From positions 51,428 through 115,427 of the forward strand of contig NZ_JAUSUJ010000024.1 in NCBI RefSeq assembly GCF_030813915.1: a stretch of DNA of 64,000 nt, written 5' to 3'. The position numbers and the translations under genes are program-made. Below are positions 27,728 to 36,525 of this stretch, in pieces. This DNA is from Rhodoplanes tepidamans. Its GTDB lineage: Bacteria > Pseudomonadota > Alphaproteobacteria > Rhizobiales > Xanthobacteraceae. Below the pieces are notes generated by a model that was not told the DNA's origin, searched no databases, and saw nothing but the letters and a program-made list of their open reading frames with translations. The first letter of the stretch is position 1, and each line of letters begins with the position of its first letter.

Positions 27728-28747
27728 TCACCTCACGAACGTCTTACCGGTGATCCGCTGGAGGTTGCCGAAATAGATCATGTCCAGCGTCTCCTTCGGC
27801 AGGTCGAGGGAGTCGAGGATCGCCTGGGTGTCGCGGATGAAGCCCGGACCCTTCTCGGGGTCGAACGGGCAGTCGGTGGCGAACAGGATGTTCTCTCTGG
27901 GGTAGAAGGCCAGCCCTGCCTCGGTGCCGATTTTCGACGAGAACACCGCCGTGTCCGGGTAGAAGTTCTCGCGGAAATAGTCGAGCGGGCGCTTGTTCAG
28001 CGATACCTTGAGGGCGGCGTAGTCGGCGTCCGAGGTGCGGGTGCCGATCAGGTCCCAGCCGGGGCCGATGCGGCCCTCCAGCATCGGCACGATGCCGCCG
28101 AAATGATGCACGATCGGCTTGAGGCGCGGGTGGCGGTCCAGCACCTTGGAGAAGACGAGGCGGGCCATCATGGCGGCGGTCTCGTAGGACCAGCCGAACG
28201 TCCACCAGATCTCGTAGAGCGACTTCGTCTCGCTCTGGTAGTCGGGGAAGTCGGCGCGCCGCGCCGGGTGGATCCAGACCGGCTTGTCGAGGCGCTCCAT
28301 CGCGTCCCAGAACGGCTCGAACTCCGGCAGGTCGATCGGACGGCCGTTGATGTTGGTGTAGGTCTGCACGCCGCAGGCGCCGAGGTCCCGGATGGCGCGC
28401 CCCGCCTCGCGGATCGAGCCTTCGACGTCGGCGAGCGACACCTGGGCGACGAAGCCCGGGAAACGGTCGCCGTGGCGCGCCACGATCTCGGCGAGTCCGT
28501 CGTTGACGATGCGGCACAGCCCCTCGATCTGGTCGGGGCCGGCGACGTCCTCCATGGGCGGGCTCGAATAGGCGATGATCTGCGCGTAGTCGGGAAACGC
28601 GTCGAGCATGCGCAGCCGCGCGTCGAGGTCGTAGATGCAGGGGATGCCGCGCATGCGCTTGCCGATGCCCTGCTGCCCGGTGCCGAGCCGGTCCATGGCG
28701 GCGAGGATTCCGGCCGGGATGAAGTGCGTGTAGGCGTCGATGCGCAT
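27728..28747 (-). CDS. Amidohydrolase-2 family protein (ACMSD/resorcylate decarboxylase type)
   Basis: 339-residue TIM-barrel metalloenzyme. The family usually performs non-oxidative decarboxylation or hydrolysis of aromatic or ring-cleavage acids. Metal-site landmarks: N-terminal DAYTHFIP, in which the first His of the HxH motif is replaced by Tyr; His in VWIHPARR; His-His in PIVHHFGG; Asp in FATDCPFDP. ATG 28747 begins the barrel directly; the open frame further upstream is non-coding. Its neighbours, a CoA-transferase and protocatechuate dioxygenase, point to aromatic acid breakdown. Exact substrate unknown. Confidence 0.85.
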   Translation of the reverse strand: MRIDAYTHFIPAGILAAMDRLGTGQQGIGKRMRGIPCIYDLDARLRMLDAFPDYAQIIAYSSPPMEDVAGPDQIEGLCRIVNDGLAEIVARHGDRFPGFVAQVSLADVEGSIREAGRAIRDLGACGVQTYTNINGRPIDLPEFEPFWDAMERLDKPVWIHPARRADFPDYQSETKSLYEIWWTFGWSYETAAMMARLVFSKVLDRHPRLKPIVHHFGGIVPMLEGRIGPGWDLIGTRTSDADYAALKVSLNKRPLDYFRENFYPDTAVFSSKIGTEAGLAFYPRENILFATDCPFDPEKGPGFIRDTQAILDSLDLPKETLDMIYFGNLQRITGKTFVR

Positions 28748-28886
28748 TCCGAAGGAGATCCTGGTTCGGCGGGGTCGGTCGGGCAGGGGCGCGCGGCGGC
28801 GCGGCCCGACCATGACCGGAAATCGGGGCGCGTGAAAGCCCGGAGCCTTGCGCCGGCCACATGCGGGGCCCCCGCCCGAAGCGCAT

Positions 28887-29000
28887 TTCCGTCGGAATCC
28901 GAAAGGCTTCGGAACCCGAAACCGGCCGCGCCGGCGGCCGGGGCGAGGCCGTCTGCGGCTTTTGGATGATTTGACGCGGGCGCGGCCGGCGTTCTTAGAT
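28887..29000 (+). promoter_or_regulatory. Tandem palindromes and sigma-70-like promoter upstream of the CoA-transferase genes
   Basis: In the 313-base divergent spacer (28748-29060) two palindromes lie side by side: TTCCG-T-CGGAA at 28887-28897 and TCCGAA-AGGC-TTCGGA at 28898-28913. A candidate promoter follows on the plus strand: TTGACG (28971-28976), 18 bases, TTAGAT (28995-29000), about 60 bases before the CoA-transferase start. The palindromes are placed as operators for one or both divergent units. The rest of the spacer is GC-rich with no gene. Confidence 0.45.
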
Positions 29001-29060
29001 GACCTGTCTCGCGATTTCAGTTCGCCATTGCGCTCGACCGCGTTGCCCGGGGCCGGTCCC

Positions 29061-29912
29061 ATGTCCGAGGTCATGTCGCTTCACGACGCCATCGCCGCCA
29101 CCGTGCACGACGGCGACACGGTGGCGATCGAGGGCTTCACCCATCTGATCCCGCACGCCGCCGCCCACGAGGTGATCCGCCAGCGCCGGCGCGACCTCGC
29201 CCTCGTGCGGATGACGCCGGACATCGTCTACGACCAGATGATCGGCATGGGCTGCGCACGAAAGCTCGTGTTCTCCTGGGGCGGCAATCCCGGCGTCGGC
29301 TCGCTGCACCGCTTCCGCGACGCGGTCGAGCGCGGCTGGCCGCACCCGATCGCGCTCGAGGAGCACGCCCACGCCGCGATGGCGAACGCCTATGCGGCCG
29401 GCGCCGCCAACCTCCCCTTCGCGGTGTTTCGCGGCTATCTCGGCGTCGATCTGCCGAAGGTCAATCCGAACATCCGGCATGTCACCTGCCCGTTCACCGG
29501 CGAGGAGCTCGCCGCCGTGCCGGCGCTCCGCCCCGACGTCGCCATCGTCCACGCCCTCAAGGCCGACCGCGACGGCAACGTGCTGATCGAGGGCATCCTC
29601 GGCGTGCAGAAGGAGGCCGTGCTGGCGGCCAAGCGCGCCGTCGTCACGGTGGAGGAGATCGTCGACGATCTCGGCCCCCGCAGCCCCAATGCCGTGATCC
29701 TGCCGGGCTGGACCATCGGGGCGGTCGTCGCGGTGCCGGGCGGCGCCTATCCGTCCTACGCGCAAGGCTACTACGACCGCGACAACGCCTTCTATCTCGG
29801 CTGGGACAGGATCGCTCGCGACCGCGACGCCTTCATGGCCTGGATGAAGGCGAACGTTCTGGAGCAGGGCCCCGAGGTCTTCGCGCGACATCGTCGGCGT
29901 GCGGCGGCGTGA
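29061..29912 (+). CDS. Class I CoA-transferase subunit A, 3-oxoadipate/glutaconate type
   Basis: 283-residue alpha subunit. The N-terminal VHDGDTVAIEGFTHLIPHAAAHEVIRQ and KLVFSWGGNPGVGSLHRFRDAVERG stretches are typical of glutaconate CoA-transferase-like alpha subunits, the group that includes CatI of Pseudomonas. With subunit B next door it would move CoA from succinyl-CoA to 3-oxoadipate, the step after ring cleavage in the beta-ketoadipate pathway; that substrate is inferred from pcaHG downstream. ATG 29061 fits the fold start; no strong ribosome site was seen. The frame extends upstream but only as spacer. Confidence 0.85.
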   Translation: MSEVMSLHDAIAATVHDGDTVAIEGFTHLIPHAAAHEVIRQRRRDLALVRMTPDIVYDQMIGMGCARKLVFSWGGNPGVGSLHRFRDAVERGWPHPIALEEHAHAAMANAYAAGAANLPFAVFRGYLGVDLPKVNPNIRHVTCPFTGEELAAVPALRPDVAIVHALKADRDGNVLIEGILGVQKEAVLAAKRAVVTVEEIVDDLGPRSPNAVILPGWTIGAVVAVPGGAYPSYAQGYYDRDNAFYLGWDRIARDRDAFMAWMKANVLEQGPEVFARHRRRAAA

Positions 29913-29919
29913 GGGGCCC

Positions 29920-30696
29920 ATGACGCTCGCCTGGACCGCCACCGAGATGATGACCGTCGTGTCGGCGCGGGCGCTCTCCTCGTCCGACGTCTGCTTCGTC
30001 GGCATCGGCCTGCCGTCGGCGGCCTGCAATCTCGCCCGCCTCACCCACGCACCCGGCATCACGCTGATCTACGAGTCCGGCACCATCGCCACGAAGCCGC
30101 GCGTGCTGCCGCTGTCCATCGGCGACGGCGAGCTGTGCGACACGGCGCTGACCACCGTGTCGGTGCCGGAGATGTTCCGCTACTGGCTGCAGGGCGGGCG
30201 CATCACGGTCGGCTTCCTGCCCGGCGCGCAGATCGACCGCTTCGCCAATCTCAACACCACGGTGATCGGACCCTACGACCGGCCGACGACGCGGCTGCCG
30301 GGCAGCGGCGGCGCGCCCGAGATCATGACGCATTGCGGCGAGATCTTCGTCACCATGAAGCAGGGCCGCAGGAGCTTCGTCGACAGGCTCGACTTCGTCA
30401 CCACGTTCGGCCACGGCGAGGGCGGCGACCATCGCGCCCGGCTCGGCATCCGCACCAAGGGACCGACCCGGCTGATCACCGACCTGTGCGTCTTCGAGCC
30501 CGATCCGGAGACCCGGGAGATGATCGTCACCGCGATCCATCCGGGCGCGACCCGCGACGAGATCCGCGACGCCACCGGCTGGCCGGTGCGCTTCGCCGCC
30601 AGCGTGGCCGAGACCGCCATCCCGACGGAGACCGAGCTCGAGACGCTCCGCGACCTGCACGCCCGCACCCGCCGCGCCCACGGCGGCGGGGTCTGA
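29920..30696 (+). CDS. Class I CoA-transferase subunit B, 3-oxoadipate/glutaconate type
   Basis: 258-residue beta subunit. The catalytic Glu that forms the CoA thioester lies in YESGT (E52), the ESG form of the glutaconate CoA-transferase branch. Other conserved segments are CFVGIGLPSAACNLAR and FLPGAQIDRFANLNTTVIG. ATG 29920 has GAGGGG a few bases upstream, seven bases after the subunit A stop. It forms an operon with subunit A and probably feeds succinyl-CoA plus acetyl-CoA formation together with a thiolase encoded elsewhere. Confidence 0.87.
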   Translation: MTLAWTATEMMTVVSARALSSSDVCFVGIGLPSAACNLARLTHAPGITLIYESGTIATKPRVLPLSIGDGELCDTALTTVSVPEMFRYWLQGGRITVGFLPGAQIDRFANLNTTVIGPYDRPTTRLPGSGGAPEIMTHCGEIFVTMKQGRRSFVDRLDFVTTFGHGEGGDHRARLGIRTKGPTRLITDLCVFEPDPETREMIVTAIHPGATRDEIRDATGWPVRFAASVAETAIPTETELETLRDLHARTRRAHGGGV

Positions 30697-30822
30697 CGTT
30701 CAATACCGAGAGACCGTGCCGGCCGCTCTCGCGGCCGCGCACCCACGGCCATCGCCGAACCGGAACCGCCGCCGCCGGGGCTCCTCGCGCGGTGGGACGC
30801 TCTCGGCTTGGGCGCGCGATTA

Positions 30823-30839
30823 TCGAACGCGGCGTTCGA
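30823..30839. promoter_or_regulatory. 17-bp palindrome upstream of pcaH, candidate operator
   Basis: TCGAACGC-G-GCGTTCGA is perfectly symmetric and lies about 95-110 bases before the pcaH start, in an otherwise gene-free 238-base spacer that becomes AT-rich near 30880-30915. IclR-type (PcaR/PcaU) or LysR-type (PcaQ) regulators bind such sites at pca promoters; which one is used cannot be told, since no regulator gene is adjacent. Confidence 0.45.
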
Positions 30840-30934
30840 AGTTCGGCCAATCTACGCTTGCATTCGCCGCAACGGCGGAGTGAAATACGAAAAAATACGC
30901 TCCCAATAACGACACCACAGGAAACGCCAGGGCC

Positions 30935-31633
30935 ATGACGTTCTATTTTCCCACCCAGAGTCTGTCCGCTTTTCCCCCCCGCCTGTCGCCCGGATACAAG
31001 AGCACGCCCAAGCGCTGCCCGACCAAGCCGCTGATCCTGATGAAGCACACGCTCAGCGAGCTGACCGGCCCGGTCTACGGGCAGGACGCCGTGCAGCCGG
31101 GCGACGAGGATCTCACCCGCCAGCACGCCGGCGAGCCGCTCGGCGAGCGCATCATCGTCCACGGCCGCGTGCTCGACGAGGACGGCCGGCCGGTGCCCAA
31201 CGCGCTGGTCGAGATCTGGCAGGCCAACGCCTGCGGCCGCTACATCCACGTGGTCGACCAGCACCCGGCGCCGCTCGATCCGAACTTCACCGGCGCCGGC
31301 CGCTGCAAGACCGACGAGAACGGTCATTACAAGTTCATCACGGTGAAGCCCGGCGCCTATCCGTGGGGCAACCATCCGAACGCCTGGCGGCCGGCCCACA
31401 TCCACTTCTCGATGTTCGGGCACTCCTTCGTGTCGCGGCTCGTCACCCAGATGTACTTCCCGGGCGACCCGCTGTTCCCGTTCGATCCGATCTTCAACTC
31501 GGTCACCGACGAGGCGGCGCGCAACCGCATGATCTCGGTCTTCGACCTGGAGAACACGGTGCCCGAATGGGCGCTCGCCTACCGGTTCGACATCGTGCTG
31601 CGCGGCCGCAACCAGACCCCGATGGAGAGCTGA
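30935..31633 (+). CDS. pcaH: Protocatechuate 3,4-dioxygenase beta subunit
   Basis: 232-residue catalytic subunit of the intradiol dioxygenase that opens protocatechuate between the two hydroxyls to 3-carboxy-cis,cis-muconate. All four Fe(III) ligands are present with the spacing known from Pseudomonas (108/147/160/162): Tyr103, Tyr142, His155 and His157. The N-terminal PCDO_beta_N region (residues 1-60) and the conserved VEIWQANACGRY are seen. It forms an operon with pcaG (one-base gap). pcaB, pcaC, pcaD and the 4-hydroxybenzoate hydroxylase are not in the window. Confidence 0.95.
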   Translation: MTFYFPTQSLSAFPPRLSPGYKSTPKRCPTKPLILMKHTLSELTGPVYGQDAVQPGDEDLTRQHAGEPLGERIIVHGRVLDEDGRPVPNALVEIWQANACGRYIHVVDQHPAPLDPNFTGAGRCKTDENGHYKFITVKPGAYPWGNHPNAWRPAHIHFSMFGHSFVSRLVTQMYFPGDPLFPFDPIFNSVTDEAARNRMISVFDLENTVPEWALAYRFDIVLRGRNQTPMES

Positions 31634-31634
31634 G

Positions 31635-32225
31635 ATGACGCTGGGCATCACGCCGTCCCAGACCGTCGGGCCGTATTTCGCCTATGGCCTGACGCCGAAC
31701 GGCAGGTACGACTGGAAGGACACGTTCGGCAACGACCTGGTCACGCCGGACGCCGACGGCGAGCGCATCCGCATCGAGGGCCGCATCATCGACGGCGACG
31801 GCGTGCCGATCACCGACTCGATGCTGGAGATCTGGCAGGCCGACGCGCAGGGCCGCTACGCCAACCCCGCCGATCCGCGGCCGCGCAACTCGACCTTCCA
31901 GGGGTTCGGGCGCACCGGCACGGACGCGGAGGGCCGCTTCGTGTTCGAGACGATCAAGCCGGGCCCGGTGCCGGGGCCGGACGACACGCCGCAGGCGCCG
32001 CACATTCTGGTCGCGGTGTTCGCCCGCGGCATGCTGCGGCAGAGCTACACGCGGATCTATTTCGCCGACGAGCCGGGCAACGCCGCCGATCCGATCCTGG
32101 CCCTGGTGCCGGAGGAGCGGCGCGCCACCCTGATCGCGGCGAAATCGGTGCAGAACGGACACCCGGTCTACACGTTCGACATCCGGATGCAGGGTGACGC
32201 CGAGACGGTGTTCTTCGAGATCTGA
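31635..32225 (+). CDS. pcaG: Protocatechuate 3,4-dioxygenase alpha subunit
   Basis: 196-residue non-iron subunit that pairs with PcaH and completes its active-site pocket. Typical alpha-subunit landmarks: GITPSQTVGPYFAYGLTP at the N-terminus, LEIWQADAQGRYANPADP, then GFGRTGTDAEGRFVFETIKPG and PHILVAVFARGMLRQSYTRIYFADE. The iron-ligand tyrosines of the beta subunit are not conserved in position, as expected for alpha. It begins one base after the pcaH stop. Confidence 0.95.
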   Translation: MTLGITPSQTVGPYFAYGLTPNGRYDWKDTFGNDLVTPDADGERIRIEGRIIDGDGVPITDSMLEIWQADAQGRYANPADPRPRNSTFQGFGRTGTDAEGRFVFETIKPGPVPGPDDTPQAPHILVAVFARGMLRQSYTRIYFADEPGNAADPILALVPEERRATLIAAKSVQNGHPVYTFDIRMQGDAETVFFEI

Positions 32226-32279
32226 GCATTCGAGCGACGGGGGCGTCTCTGCACCGCATGCGGAGGCGTTGTGGCACTG

Positions 32280-32400
32280 GTCATTCCGGGGCGCGGACCG
32301 TCAGGTCCGCGAGCCCGGAATCCATGGCCCCGGTGTCGGTGGCTCACGAAAGACAGGGGATTGTGGCCCGGGCTCGGCCCTTCGGGCCGCCCGGGACGAC
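32280..32400. repeat. Palindromic repeat, family A, longer diverged copy
   Basis: GTCATTCCGGGGCGCGGACC left arm, GCGAGCCCGGAATCCATGG, then a diverged right half ending GGGCCGCCCGGGACGAC. It lies between pcaG and the binding-protein gene; internal CGGACCGTCAGGTCCG and CGGCCCTTCGGGCCG hairpins are extra. Confidence 0.75.
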
Positions 32401-32445
32401 GGAACTAAGACAACAACAAGCAGCGAAAACCCAAGGGAGAGAAAC

Positions 32446-33615
32446 ATGCGCGTGAAGGTGCTGACACCCCTGGCGGTCGCTCTCGGCCTGATGGCCGCGG
32501 GTCCCGCGTCGGCGCAGGGCGTCGTGAAGATCGGCGTCATCGAGGCGATGACCGGCCAGCAGCAGTCGACCGGCGTGCAGACGCTCGCGGCGATGCGGCT
32601 CTACATGCAGCAGCACGGCGACACCGTCGCCGGCAAGAAGATCGAGCTGATCGTCAAGGACGACGGTGCCGTCGCCGACAACGCCAAGCGCCTCGCCCAG
32701 GAGCTGATCGTCCGCGACAAGGTGAACGTCCTGGTCGGCTTCGCGGTGACGCCGACCGCGCTCGCGGTGGCGCCGCTCGCCACCGAGGCGAAGATTCCGA
32801 CCATCGTGGCCAATGCCGGCACCTCGATCATCACCGAGCGGTCGCCCTATCTCCTGCGCACCAGCTTCACGCTGCCGCAGTCGAGCGTGATCATCGGCGA
32901 GTGGGCGGCCAAGAACGGCATCAAGAAGGTCGTCACCATCGTGTCCGACTACGCGCCCGGCGCCGACAGCGAGAAGACCTTCACCGAGGCCTTCACCAAG
33001 GGCGGCGGCCAGGTGGTCGAGGCGCTGAAGGTCCCGCTCGCGGCCCCCGACTTCGCGCCCTTCCTGCAGCGCGCCCGCGACGCCTCCCCCGACGCCGTGT
33101 TCGTCTTCGTGCCGTCCGGCCAGGGCGCCACCTTCGTCAAGCAGTTCATCGAGCGTGGCCTCGACAAGGCCGGCATCAGGATCATCGGCCCCGGCGACGT
33201 GACCGACGACGACCTGCTCAACGGCATGGGCGACCAGGTGATCGGCACGGTGACGGCGCACATGTACTCGGCCGACCACCCTTCCGAGCTGAACAAGAAG
33301 TATGTCGAAGCGTTCAAGAAGGCCAACAACGGCCTGCGCCCGAACTTCATGTCGGTCGGCGGCTACGACGCGATGCACCTGATCTACGAGGCGCTCAAGA
33401 AGACCAATGGCGACACCAACGGCGACAAGCTGATGGCCGCCATGAAGGGCATGGCCTGGGAGAGCCCGCGCGGCCCGATCTCGATCGATCCCGAGACGCG
33501 CGACATCGTCCAGAACATCTACATCCGCAAGGTCGAGAAGAAGAACGGCGAGCTCTACAACGTCGAGTTCGCCACCTTCGAGGCCGTGAAGGACCCCGGC
33601 AAGGCGAAGAAGTGA
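32446..33615 (+). CDS. Branched-chain-type ABC importer substrate-binding protein (LivK-like)
   Basis: 389-residue periplasmic receptor with Sec signal (about residues 1-23, ending ASAQG) and a type I Peripla_BP_6 fold: VVKIGVIEAMTGQQQSTGVQTLAAMRLYMQQ, KIELIVKDDGAVADNAKRLAQELI, and VGGYDAMHLIYEALKK near the end. GGGAGAG lies seven bases before the ATG. It heads a complete five-component set (32446-37270). Because the set follows pcaHG, an aromatic acid is as likely a ligand as leucine or valine; related receptors bind benzoate-type compounds. Confidence 0.88.
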   Translation: MRVKVLTPLAVALGLMAAGPASAQGVVKIGVIEAMTGQQQSTGVQTLAAMRLYMQQHGDTVAGKKIELIVKDDGAVADNAKRLAQELIVRDKVNVLVGFAVTPTALAVAPLATEAKIPTIVANAGTSIITERSPYLLRTSFTLPQSSVIIGEWAAKNGIKKVVTIVSDYAPGADSEKTFTEAFTKGGGQVVEALKVPLAAPDFAPFLQRARDASPDAVFVFVPSGQGATFVKQFIERGLDKAGIRIIGPGDVTDDDLLNGMGDQVIGTVTAHMYSADHPSELNKKYVEAFKKANNGLRPNFMSVGGYDAMHLIYEALKKTNGDTNGDKLMAAMKGMAWESPRGPISIDPETRDIVQNIYIRKVEKKNGELYNVEFATFEAVKDPGKAKK

Positions 33616-33657
33616 GCGGGGTGCACGAAAAGGGCACGACCGTCCTCCGTCTTCGGC

Positions 33658-33790
33658 CTGTCCCCTCTCCCCTCTGGGGAGAGGGTTAGGGTGAGGGGGC
33701 TCCGGCACCGATCGGGTGTCTCAGCTCCCCCTCACCCGGAGCTCGCGCTGTCGCGCGAGCCCCGACCTCTCCCCCCTGGGGAGAGGTGAA
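33658..33790. repeat. Palindromic repeat, family C, full-length copy
   Basis: CCCCTCTGGGGAGAGGG and CCTCTCCCCCCTGGGGAGAGG hairpins at the ends, with GTGAGGGGGCTCCGG/CCCCCTCACCCGGAG arms and a GCTCGCGCTGTCGCGCGAGC central stem. It lies in the livK-livH spacer within the operon. Confidence 0.8.
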
Positions 33791-33824
33791 GAAGAGCGTC
33801 CACCCGTCACCCCCGGCGGTCCGC

Positions 33825-34685
33825 ATGGTCACCATTCTGTTCGACGGCATCGCCTACGGCATGCTCCTGTTCGTGCTCGCCGCCGGCCTGTCGGTGACGC
33901 TCGGGCTGATGAACTTCGTCAATCTCGCGCACGGCGCCTTCGCCATGGCGGGTGGCTACGCCGCGCTCGTCGTGGTCAATCGGCTCGGCGTGCCCTTCGG
34001 GCTCGGCCTCGTCGCCGCCTTCCTGTTCTCGGCGGCCCTCGGGGCACTGCTGGAGCGCACCCTCTACGTCCACGTCTACGCCAAGAGCCATCTCGACCAG
34101 GTGCTGTTCACCATCGGCCTCGTCTTCATGTCGGTGGCGATCGTCGACTACACCATGGGCTCGTCGCAGCAGTTCATCGCCATCCCGCCGGTGCTGCAGG
34201 GCCAGATCACGGTGCTCGGCATCGGCATGAGCAAGTACCGGCTGATGATCATCGTGATCTGCGGGGTGCTCACCGCGCTTCTCCAGCTCGGGCTGACGCG
34301 GACCCGCTTCGGCAGCCGGCTGCGCGCCGCCGTCGACGACCAGCGGGTCGCCCGCGGGCTCGGCATCAATGTCGGCGCCGTGTTCGCCCTCACCTTCGCG
34401 CTCGGCTCCGGTCTCGCCGGGCTCGGCGGGGCGCTGGGGGCCGAGATCCTCGGCCTCGATCCGATCTTCCCGCTCAAATACATGATCTACTTCCTGATCG
34501 TCGTGACGGTGGGCGGCACCTCGTCGATCACGGGACCGTTCCTGGCGTCGCTGCTGCTCGGCATCGGCGACGTCGCCGGCAAGTACTACGTCCCGCAGCT
34601 CGGGGCCTTCGTCATCTACACGATCATGATCGTGGTGCTGATCTGGCGGCCGCAGGGCCTGTTCGTGCGAAAGGGTGCGCGATGA
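33825..34685 (+). CDS. Branched-chain-type ABC importer permease, LivH-like
   Basis: 286-residue permease with about eight hydrophobic helices. LivH signature near the N-terminus: GLSVTLGLMNFVNLAHGAFAMAGGYAA; cytoplasmic EAA-like loop TRFGSRLRAAVDDQRVARGLGIN. ATG 33825 is preferred over a GTG at 33786 because the latter lies inside the family C repeat. Its stop overlaps the next start (ATGA). Confidence 0.9.
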   Translation: MVTILFDGIAYGMLLFVLAAGLSVTLGLMNFVNLAHGAFAMAGGYAALVVVNRLGVPFGLGLVAAFLFSAALGALLERTLYVHVYAKSHLDQVLFTIGLVFMSVAIVDYTMGSSQQFIAIPPVLQGQITVLGIGMSKYRLMIIVICGVLTALLQLGLTRTRFGSRLRAAVDDQRVARGLGINVGAVFALTFALGSGLAGLGGALGAEILGLDPIFPLKYMIYFLIVVTVGGTSSITGPFLASLLLGIGDVAGKYYVPQLGAFVIYTIMIVVLIWRPQGLFVRKGAR

Positions 34686-35761
34686 GAGGGCCCGACGTGT
34701 CCACCTCCGCCAAGCTCGCGAGTGCGATCTCGGCCCAGTTCACGGCGCGGGCGCGATGGTCGCCGCTCGAGGTGCTGTTCTGGCTCGCCGCGCTCGCCAC
34801 GATCTGGCTCGCGCCCGACCATCATCTGATCCTGACCGAGATCGTCATCTGGGCGCTGCTCGCCCTGTCGCTCGATCTCATTCTCGGCTACGCCGGCATC
34901 ATCTCGCTCGGCCACGCGGCCTTCTTCGGCATCGGCGCCTACACGGCCGGCCTGCTCGCCAAGCACGCCCTGGTGAGCGAGCCCGTGCTGGCGCTGCTGG
35001 TCTCGGGTGCCGCCGGGGCGGCGTTCGGATTCCTGACCAGCTTCCTGGTGCTGCGCGGCACCGATCTCACCCGACTGATGGTGACGCTCGGCGTCGCCCT
35101 GCTGGTGCGCGAGATCGCCAACCGGGCGGCCTGGCTCACCGGCGGGGCCGACGGGCTGCAGGGCATCGGCATGGAGCCCGTGCTCGGCCTGTTCCGCTTC
35201 GATCTCTACGGCCACACGGCGTATGCCTACAGTCTCGTCGTGCTGTTCGTGCTGTTCGTGATCGCACGCCGCATCGTCGGCTCGCCGTTCGGCCTGTCGC
35301 TGCAGGCGATCAAGGGCAACCCGCTGCGCGCCTCCGCGGTCGGCATCGGCCAGACCTGGCGGCTGGTCGGCATCTACACGCTCGCCGCCGCCTACGCCGG
35401 CGTCGCCGGCGGGCTGCTGACCCAGACGACCGCCTTCACGTCGCTCGAATCGCTGTCCTTCGACCGTTCGGCCGACGCTCTCCTGGTGCTGATCATCGGC
35501 GGCACCGGCCATCTCTACGGCGGACTGATCGGCGCCGTCGTGTTCCGCTTCGCCCAGGACTGGATCTCGGCGGCGACGCCGCAATACTGGCAGTTCTGGA
35601 TCGGCCTGTTCCTGGTGCTGATCGTGCTGGTCGGTCGCGACCGCATCGGCAGCTGGGTCGCGCCGGTGCGCCGGCTCGCCGACCGCGTCTCCGACTGGCG
35701 CGCGTGGCGCCGGCCCCCGGCGGTCGAGCCGACCGCGCCCGGCGAGGGAGGCCGGCCATGA
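34682..35761 (+). CDS. Branched-chain-type ABC importer permease, LivM-like
   Basis: 359-residue second permease with an N-terminal cytosolic stretch of about 30 residues. LivM landmarks: LSLDLILGYAGIISLGHAAFFGIGAYTAG and the loop GSPFGLSLQAIKGNPLRASAVGI. The start overlaps livH and the stop overlaps livG, both by ATGA, so the membrane and ATPase subunits are translated as one coupled unit. Confidence 0.9.
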   Translation: MRGPDVSTSAKLASAISAQFTARARWSPLEVLFWLAALATIWLAPDHHLILTEIVIWALLALSLDLILGYAGIISLGHAAFFGIGAYTAGLLAKHALVSEPVLALLVSGAAGAAFGFLTSFLVLRGTDLTRLMVTLGVALLVREIANRAAWLTGGADGLQGIGMEPVLGLFRFDLYGHTAYAYSLVVLFVLFVIARRIVGSPFGLSLQAIKGNPLRASAVGIGQTWRLVGIYTLAAAYAGVAGGLLTQTTAFTSLESLSFDRSADALLVLIIGGTGHLYGGLIGAVVFRFAQDWISAATPQYWQFWIGLFLVLIVLVGRDRIGSWVAPVRRLADRVSDWRAWRRPPAVEPTAPGEGGRP

Positions 35762-36525
35762 TGTCCGCATCGTCCGTGCCGGCGCTGGAGACCCGCGCCC
35801 TGGAGAAGCGCTTCGGCGGCATCGTCGCCTCCAACAACGTGTCGCTGTCGATCGCCCGCGGCGCCCGCCACGCCCTGATCGGGCCGAACGGCGCCGGCAA
35901 GACCACGCTCGTCAACATGCTGACCGGCGTGCTCAAGCCGTCGGGCGGCGAGATCCTGCTCGACGGCCGCGACATCACCGCGCTCGAGGCGCACGAGCGG
36001 GTGCGACTGGGCATCGCCCGCACGTTCCAGATCAACCAGCTCTTCGCCGACCTCACGCCGGTCGAGACGCTCGGCCTCGCGATCTCGGAGCGGCTCGGCA
36101 CCGGCACCCATTTCTGGCGTGTGCCCGGAACGCGGCCCGAGGTGGTCGACGAGATCGCCGCGCTGCTCGAACGCTTCCGCCTCGCCGACGTGATGCACGA
36201 GCGCACCGCGGTGCTGCCCTACGGCAAGCAGCGGCTGCTGGAGATCGCGCTCGCCTTCGCGTGCCGGCCCCGCGTGCTGCTGCTCGACGAGCCGGCCGCC
36301 GGCGTGCCGGAGGCCGAGCGGCACGAGATCCTCGCCGCCGTCGCCGGCCTGCCGGAGGACGTGACGGTGCTGCTGATCGAGCACGACATGGACATCGTCT
36401 TCACCTTCGCGGACCGCATCTCGGTGCTGGTCAACGGCCAGCTCTTCGTCGAAGGTACGCCCGACGCGGTGGCCCGCGACCCGCGGGTCAAGGCCGTCTA
36501 TCTCGGAGAGTCGCTCGATGCCTGA
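35758..36525 (+). CDS. Branched-chain-type ABC importer ATPase, LivG-like
   Basis: 255-residue ATPase. Walker A GPNGAGKTT, Q-loop ARTFQINQLFADLTPVE, a signature region that reads LPYGKQRLLEIALAFA (LivG proteins have this YG-Q-R variant in place of LSGGQ), Walker B VLLLDEPAAGV and switch His (IEHDMDIVF). Two adjacent ATG codons (35758, 35761) start the gene. Overlaps livF by eight bases. Confidence 0.9.
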   Translation: MMSASSVPALETRALEKRFGGIVASNNVSLSIARGARHALIGPNGAGKTTLVNMLTGVLKPSGGEILLDGRDITALEAHERVRLGIARTFQINQLFADLTPVETLGLAISERLGTGTHFWRVPGTRPEVVDEIAALLERFRLADVMHERTAVLPYGKQRLLEIALAFACRPRVLLLDEPAAGVPEAERHEILAAVAGLPEDVTVLLIEHDMDIVFTFADRISVLVNGQLFVEGTPDAVARDPRVKAVYLGESLDA

